Source of the DNA: Betaproteobacteria bacterium
GTDB taxonomy: Bacteria > Pseudomonadota > Gammaproteobacteria > Burkholderiales > Burkholderiaceae_C
NCBI GenBank assembly: GCA_947448675.1
Contig: CANFOR010000031.1
Span: forward strand, 1 to 17,046
Length of the DNA stretch: 17,046 nucleotides
Direction: 5' to 3'
The position numbers and the translations under genes were made by a program. The notes below the pieces were generated by a model. That model saw nothing but the letters and a program-made list of their open reading frames with translations. It had not been told where the DNA came from and searched no databases. Shown piece by piece: positions 14,641 to 17,046 of this stretch (its first letter is position 1; each line of letters begins with the position of its first letter).

Positions 14641-16419
14641 ATGAAAAAAATTCTGTCCCTGTTTGTGCTGGCGCTGAGCTTTTTGCTCGCCAGTACAGCT
14701 TTTGCTGCAGATTTTCCTGCCGCAAAAATCAACTTTGATGTCAGCAAAGCCGAAGTTCCTGCCGACGCTGGTGCAGCGGTCGCCAAGATTGCTGAATTCA
14801 TCAAAGCCAACAAAGAAGCCAAGGTGCAACTTTCTGGCTTTACCGACGCCTCTGGCGACCCGGTTAAAAACGCTGAGTTGGCCAAGGCCCGTGCATTTGC
14901 CGTGCGCGACGCCCTGAAAGCCGCTGGTATTGATGAAGCCGCCATCATGATGGTCAAGCCCGACGACTCTGCCAAAGCAGGTTCGCCAGAAGCTGCCCGC
15001 GTTGTGGAGTTGACCCTGGCAGGCGCAGCTGCTCCTGCAGCGCCCGCTGCGGCTGCCGCCGCAGTTGCCGCCCCCGCAGCACCTGCTGCATCGGCTCCTC
15101 CAGCCCCCGTGCCCAACAAGGGTGACACCGCCTGGATGACCGTTGCTACGGTTCTCGTCATCATGATGAGCATTCCTGGCCTGGCCCTGTTTTACGGCGG
15201 CTTGGTGCGCAGCAAAAACATGCTCAGCATCTTGATGCAAGTGTTTGTGATCTTCGCACTCATCATCGTCTTGTGGACGCTGTACGGCTACAGCTTGGCG
15301 TTTACTTCGGGCAATCCGTTTATTGGTAGCCTCGACAAGTTGTTCATGAAAGGCGTAACGCCTGATTCTGTGGCTGCAACCTTCAGCAAGGGTGTGGTCA
15401 TTCCTGAGTTCACCTTCATGACCTTCCAGGCAACCTTTGCCGCCATCACCGTAGCCCTGATTGTTGGTTCGTTTGCCGAGCGCATCAAGTTCTCTGCCGT
15501 GCTGATGTTTGCTGTGATCTGGTTCACCTTCAGCTATTTGCCAATCGCTCACATGGTTTGGTACTGGGACGGCCCAGATGGCATCACTGACCAAGCTAGC
15601 CTTGACAAAGTTACCGCTGCAGCTGGCTGGCTCTGGGCCAAAGGTGCACTGGACTTCGCAGGCGGCACCGTGGTGCACATCAACGCCGGTATTGCTGGCT
15701 TGGTAGGCGCCTTTGTACTGGGTAAGCGCACCGGTTTGGGCAAAGAGTCGATGGCTCCCCACAGCCTGACCTTGACCATGGTGGGTGCATCCTTGCTGTG
15801 GGTGGGCTGGTTCGGCTTTAACGCTGGCTCGGCTCTGGAAGCCAACGGCTCGGCTGCTCTGGCCTTCATCACCACCTTGGTCGCTACTGCTGCTGCCACC
15901 CTGAGCTGGATGGGCGTTGAAGCCCTGGCCAAGGGCAAAGCCTCCATGCTGGGCGCTGCTTCTGGTGCCGTTGCCGGCCTGGTTGCCATTACGCCTGCTG
16001 CTGGTTTTGTTGGCGTGATGGGCGCCTTGGTACTCGGTTTGCTCGCTGGCATTATTTGCTTCTGGGGCGTGACCGGTCTGAAGCGCTTGATCGGCGCTGA
16101 CGATGCACTCGACGTGTTCGGCGTGCACGGCGTGGGCGGCATCTTTGGTGCCCTCATGACCGGCGTGCTGGCTGCTCCTTCACTGGGCGGCACGGGCATC
16201 TGGGACTACGTGACCAACAAGGTCAGCCCTGACTACTCCATCACCGGTCAAGTTTGGATTCAACTCCAAGGCGTGCTGACCACCGTGGTTTGGTCCGGTG
16301 TGGTGGCCTTCATTGCTTACAAAGTAGTTGACCTGGTGATCGGCCTGCGCGTCACCGAAGAAGAAGAGCGCGAAGGCCTGGACATCAGTTCTCACGGCGA
16401 AACCGCTTACCACAGCTAA
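14641..16419 (+). CDS. amtB: Ammonium channel AmtB fused to an N-terminal OmpA-like domain
   Basis: A 592-residue protein, long for AmtB (~430). It has a signal peptide (cleavage after AFA, 22), an OmpA-like domain (~27-128), an Ala/Pro linker (129-158) and the Amt channel (~160-580). The OmpA part shows GFTDASG, N77-x-x-L80-x-x-x-R84-A and a closing ARVVELTL strand; Asp69 and Arg84 stand in the spacing of the OmpA pair that binds diaminopimelate of peptidoglycan. The channel keeps key residues: Phe262/Phe266, Trp307, Asp338, His346, Phe393, Ser397 and His496 (E. coli F103/F107, W148, D160, H168, F215, S219, H318). AmtB has a periplasmic N-terminus, so the extra domain would face the cell wall. 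Relative to E. coli, ~19 residues are added in the loop before Asp338. It lies downstream of glnK and ends before a strong terminator. Confidence 0.93.
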   Translation: MKKILSLFVLALSFLLASTAFAADFPAAKINFDVSKAEVPADAGAAVAKIAEFIKANKEAKVQLSGFTDASGDPVKNAELAKARAFAVRDALKAAGIDEAAIMMVKPDDSAKAGSPEAARVVELTLAGAAAPAAPAAAAAAVAAPAAPAASAPPAPVPNKGDTAWMTVATVLVIMMSIPGLALFYGGLVRSKNMLSILMQVFVIFALIIVLWTLYGYSLAFTSGNPFIGSLDKLFMKGVTPDSVAATFSKGVVIPEFTFMTFQATFAAITVALIVGSFAERIKFSAVLMFAVIWFTFSYLPIAHMVWYWDGPDGITDQASLDKVTAAAGWLWAKGALDFAGGTVVHINAGIAGLVGAFVLGKRTGLGKESMAPHSLTLTMVGASLLWVGWFGFNAGSALEANGSAALAFITTLVATAAATLSWMGVEALAKGKASMLGAASGAVAGLVAITPAAGFVGVMGALVLGLLAGIICFWGVTGLKRLIGADDALDVFGVHGVGGIFGALMTGVLAAPSLGGTGIWDYVTNKVSPDYSITGQVWIQLQGVLTTVVWSGVVAFIAYKVVDLVIGLRVTEEEEREGLDISSHGETAYHS

Positions 16420-16427
16420 AGTGTTCA

Positions 16428-16449
16428 CAGTGGGCGCAGCTGCCCACTG
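16428..16449 (+). terminator. Hairpin directly after amtB
   Basis: CAGTGGGC (16428-16435) pairs perfectly with GCCCACTG (16442-16449) around a 6-nt loop, 8 bp after the amtB stop. The sequence after it has only short T stretches, so it may be a weak terminator or an RNA-stabilising 3' hairpin. Confidence 0.5.
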
Positions 16450-16485
16450 ATTTCAGTTTCTCCGAGGAAGTCTCCTTTGGATGTT

Positions 16486-16515
16486 TGGCCCACCCTTGAG
16501 GTGGGCCATTTTTTT
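16486..16515 (+). terminator. Strong Rho-independent terminator of the nitrogen cluster
   Basis: TGGCCCACC (16486-16494) and GGTGGGCCA (16500-16508) form a 9-bp perfect stem with a CTTGA loop, followed by seven T (16509-16515). It ends the torF-glnK-amtB transcript ahead of the dehydratase gene. Confidence 0.93.
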
Positions 16516-16656
16516 GGGCGTTCGCAATCACTCAATCCGATGGGTTTTTAGGGTTTGCTACGATGACGACGCGCACCGTTTGACATAAGCTCCACGTATC
16601 TTCACACGCTCTCCGCCATGCGGATGGCCTACTACCCGCCGCGACCTTTGCCCGCC

Positions 16657-17046
16657 ATGCCCGCCCCGCTCAAAAAACTAGAAGACTTGCGCAGCCGTCG
16701 CTGGTTTGCCGACGCTGGCATGCGCGGCTTTGCGCACCGCCAGCGCATGCAGCAACAGGGCTGGCGCCGCGAGGACGTGATGAACAAACCCATGGTGGCC
16801 ATCATCAACACCTGGAGCGATCTGTCGCCTTGCCACGCGCATTTGCGCGAACGCGCCGAGAGCGTGAAAAAAGGCATCCTCATGGCCGGTGGCTACCCGG
16901 TTGAGTTGCCCGCCATGAGCTTGGGCGAGGTGATGGTCAAACCCACCACCATGCTCTACCGCAACTTCTTGGCCATGGAAGTCGAAGAGCTGCTGCGCAG
17001 CCTGCCCTGCGACGGCGTGGTGCTACTGGCGGGCTGCGACAAAACC
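16657..17046 (+). CDS. IlvD/Edd family dehydratase, probably sugar-acid specific (3' end missing)
   Basis: The frame runs off the window; 130 codons are visible. It has the N-terminal layout of the IlvD/Edd [Fe-S] dehydratases: NTWSDLSPCHAHLRERAESV with Cys59, GGYPVELPAMSLGE, and LAGCDKT with Cys127, both expected cluster ligands. RRWFADAGMRGFAHRQRM before it resembles sugar-acid dehydratases such as L-arabinonate dehydratase rather than branched-chain amino-acid IlvD, so the likely role is dehydration of an aldonic acid to a 2-keto-3-deoxy acid. Cys59/Cys127 agree with the numbering I recall for the Rhizobium L-arabinonate dehydratase, which favours this ATG. In-frame ATGs at 16618 and 16624 would add a Pro-rich tail; none has a clear Shine-Dalgarno. 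TTGACA at 16580-16585 could be a -35, but I see no matching -10. Confidence 0.82.
   Translation, partial: MPAPLKKLEDLRSRRWFADAGMRGFAHRQRMQQQGWRREDVMNKPMVAIINTWSDLSPCHAHLRERAESVKKGILMAGGYPVELPAMSLGEVMVKPTTMLYRNFLAMEVEELLRSLPCDGVVLLAGCDKT

Noticed and set aside
14548..16128. A 526-codon open frame on the minus strand across amtB
   Set aside because: Antisense to a well-recognised ammonium channel; low-complexity His/Gly/Gln-rich translation with no family features, as expected from the codon bias of the real gene.
16657..17046. Biosynthetic ilvD (dihydroxy-acid dehydratase)
   Set aside because: The N-terminal WFADAGMRGFAHRQRM and SPCHAHL pattern fits the sugar-acid branch of the family better; the missing C-terminal part would settle it.

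Overview
The window is GC-rich chromosomal DNA from a betaproteobacterium. It most resembles the Comamonadaceae (Rhodoferax, Polaromonas or Limnohabitans type). This rests on a methionine synthase split into two genes, a torF-glnK-amtB cluster, the style of the proteins, and AT-rich dispersed motifs around ATAGCT in intergenic DNA. The genus cannot be fixed from sequence alone. I see no phage, insertion sequence, CRISPR array, tRNA or rRNA.

Layout. (1) 1-1875: the 3' end of a TonB-C-domain protein, overlapping by ATGA a secreted or lipoprotein-like calcineurin-type phosphoesterase. (2) 1976-4753: two divergent pairs around a 65-bp promoter region. Leftward are a DsbA-like 2-hydroxychromene-2-carboxylate isomerase homologue and a dienelactone-hydrolase-family enzyme; rightward are an SDR oxidoreductase and a MarC-family membrane protein. 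(3) 4882-5868: an exported protein with 23-residue repeats and a C-terminal peptidoglycan-binding domain, followed by a strong terminator. (4) 5999-10619: cobalamin-dependent methionine synthase in two pieces, a homocysteine domain and a folate/B12/activation part. A reversed gene for a cyclic-nucleotide-binding protein without a DNA-binding domain lies between them. The second piece is preceded by a convincing S-adenosylhomocysteine (SAH) riboswitch. (5) 10810-13234: a membrane-anchored glycine-zipper protein, convergent with a YifB/ComM-type AAA+ ATPase. (6) 13292-16515: a nitrogen cluster with a sigma-54 promoter (GG-N10-GC) and an NtrC-like palindrome, then a TorF-family porin, a PII protein, and an ammonium channel carrying an extra periplasmic OmpA-like domain. 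Two hairpins follow, the second a strong terminator. (7) 16657 to the end: the 5' part of an IlvD/Edd-family dehydratase, probably acting on sugar acids.

The most distinctive system is the nitrogen cluster. One nitrogen-controlled promoter appears to drive an outer-membrane porin, the PII regulator, and an inner-membrane ammonium channel whose N-terminal domain keeps the OmpA-type peptidoglycan-binding Asp/Arg pair. This suggests an ammonium-uptake route in which the channel is tethered to the cell wall. The second most interesting is the split metH: only the B12-carrying half is under the SAH riboswitch, while the homocysteine-binding half has its own promoter, possibly giving a leaderless mRNA.
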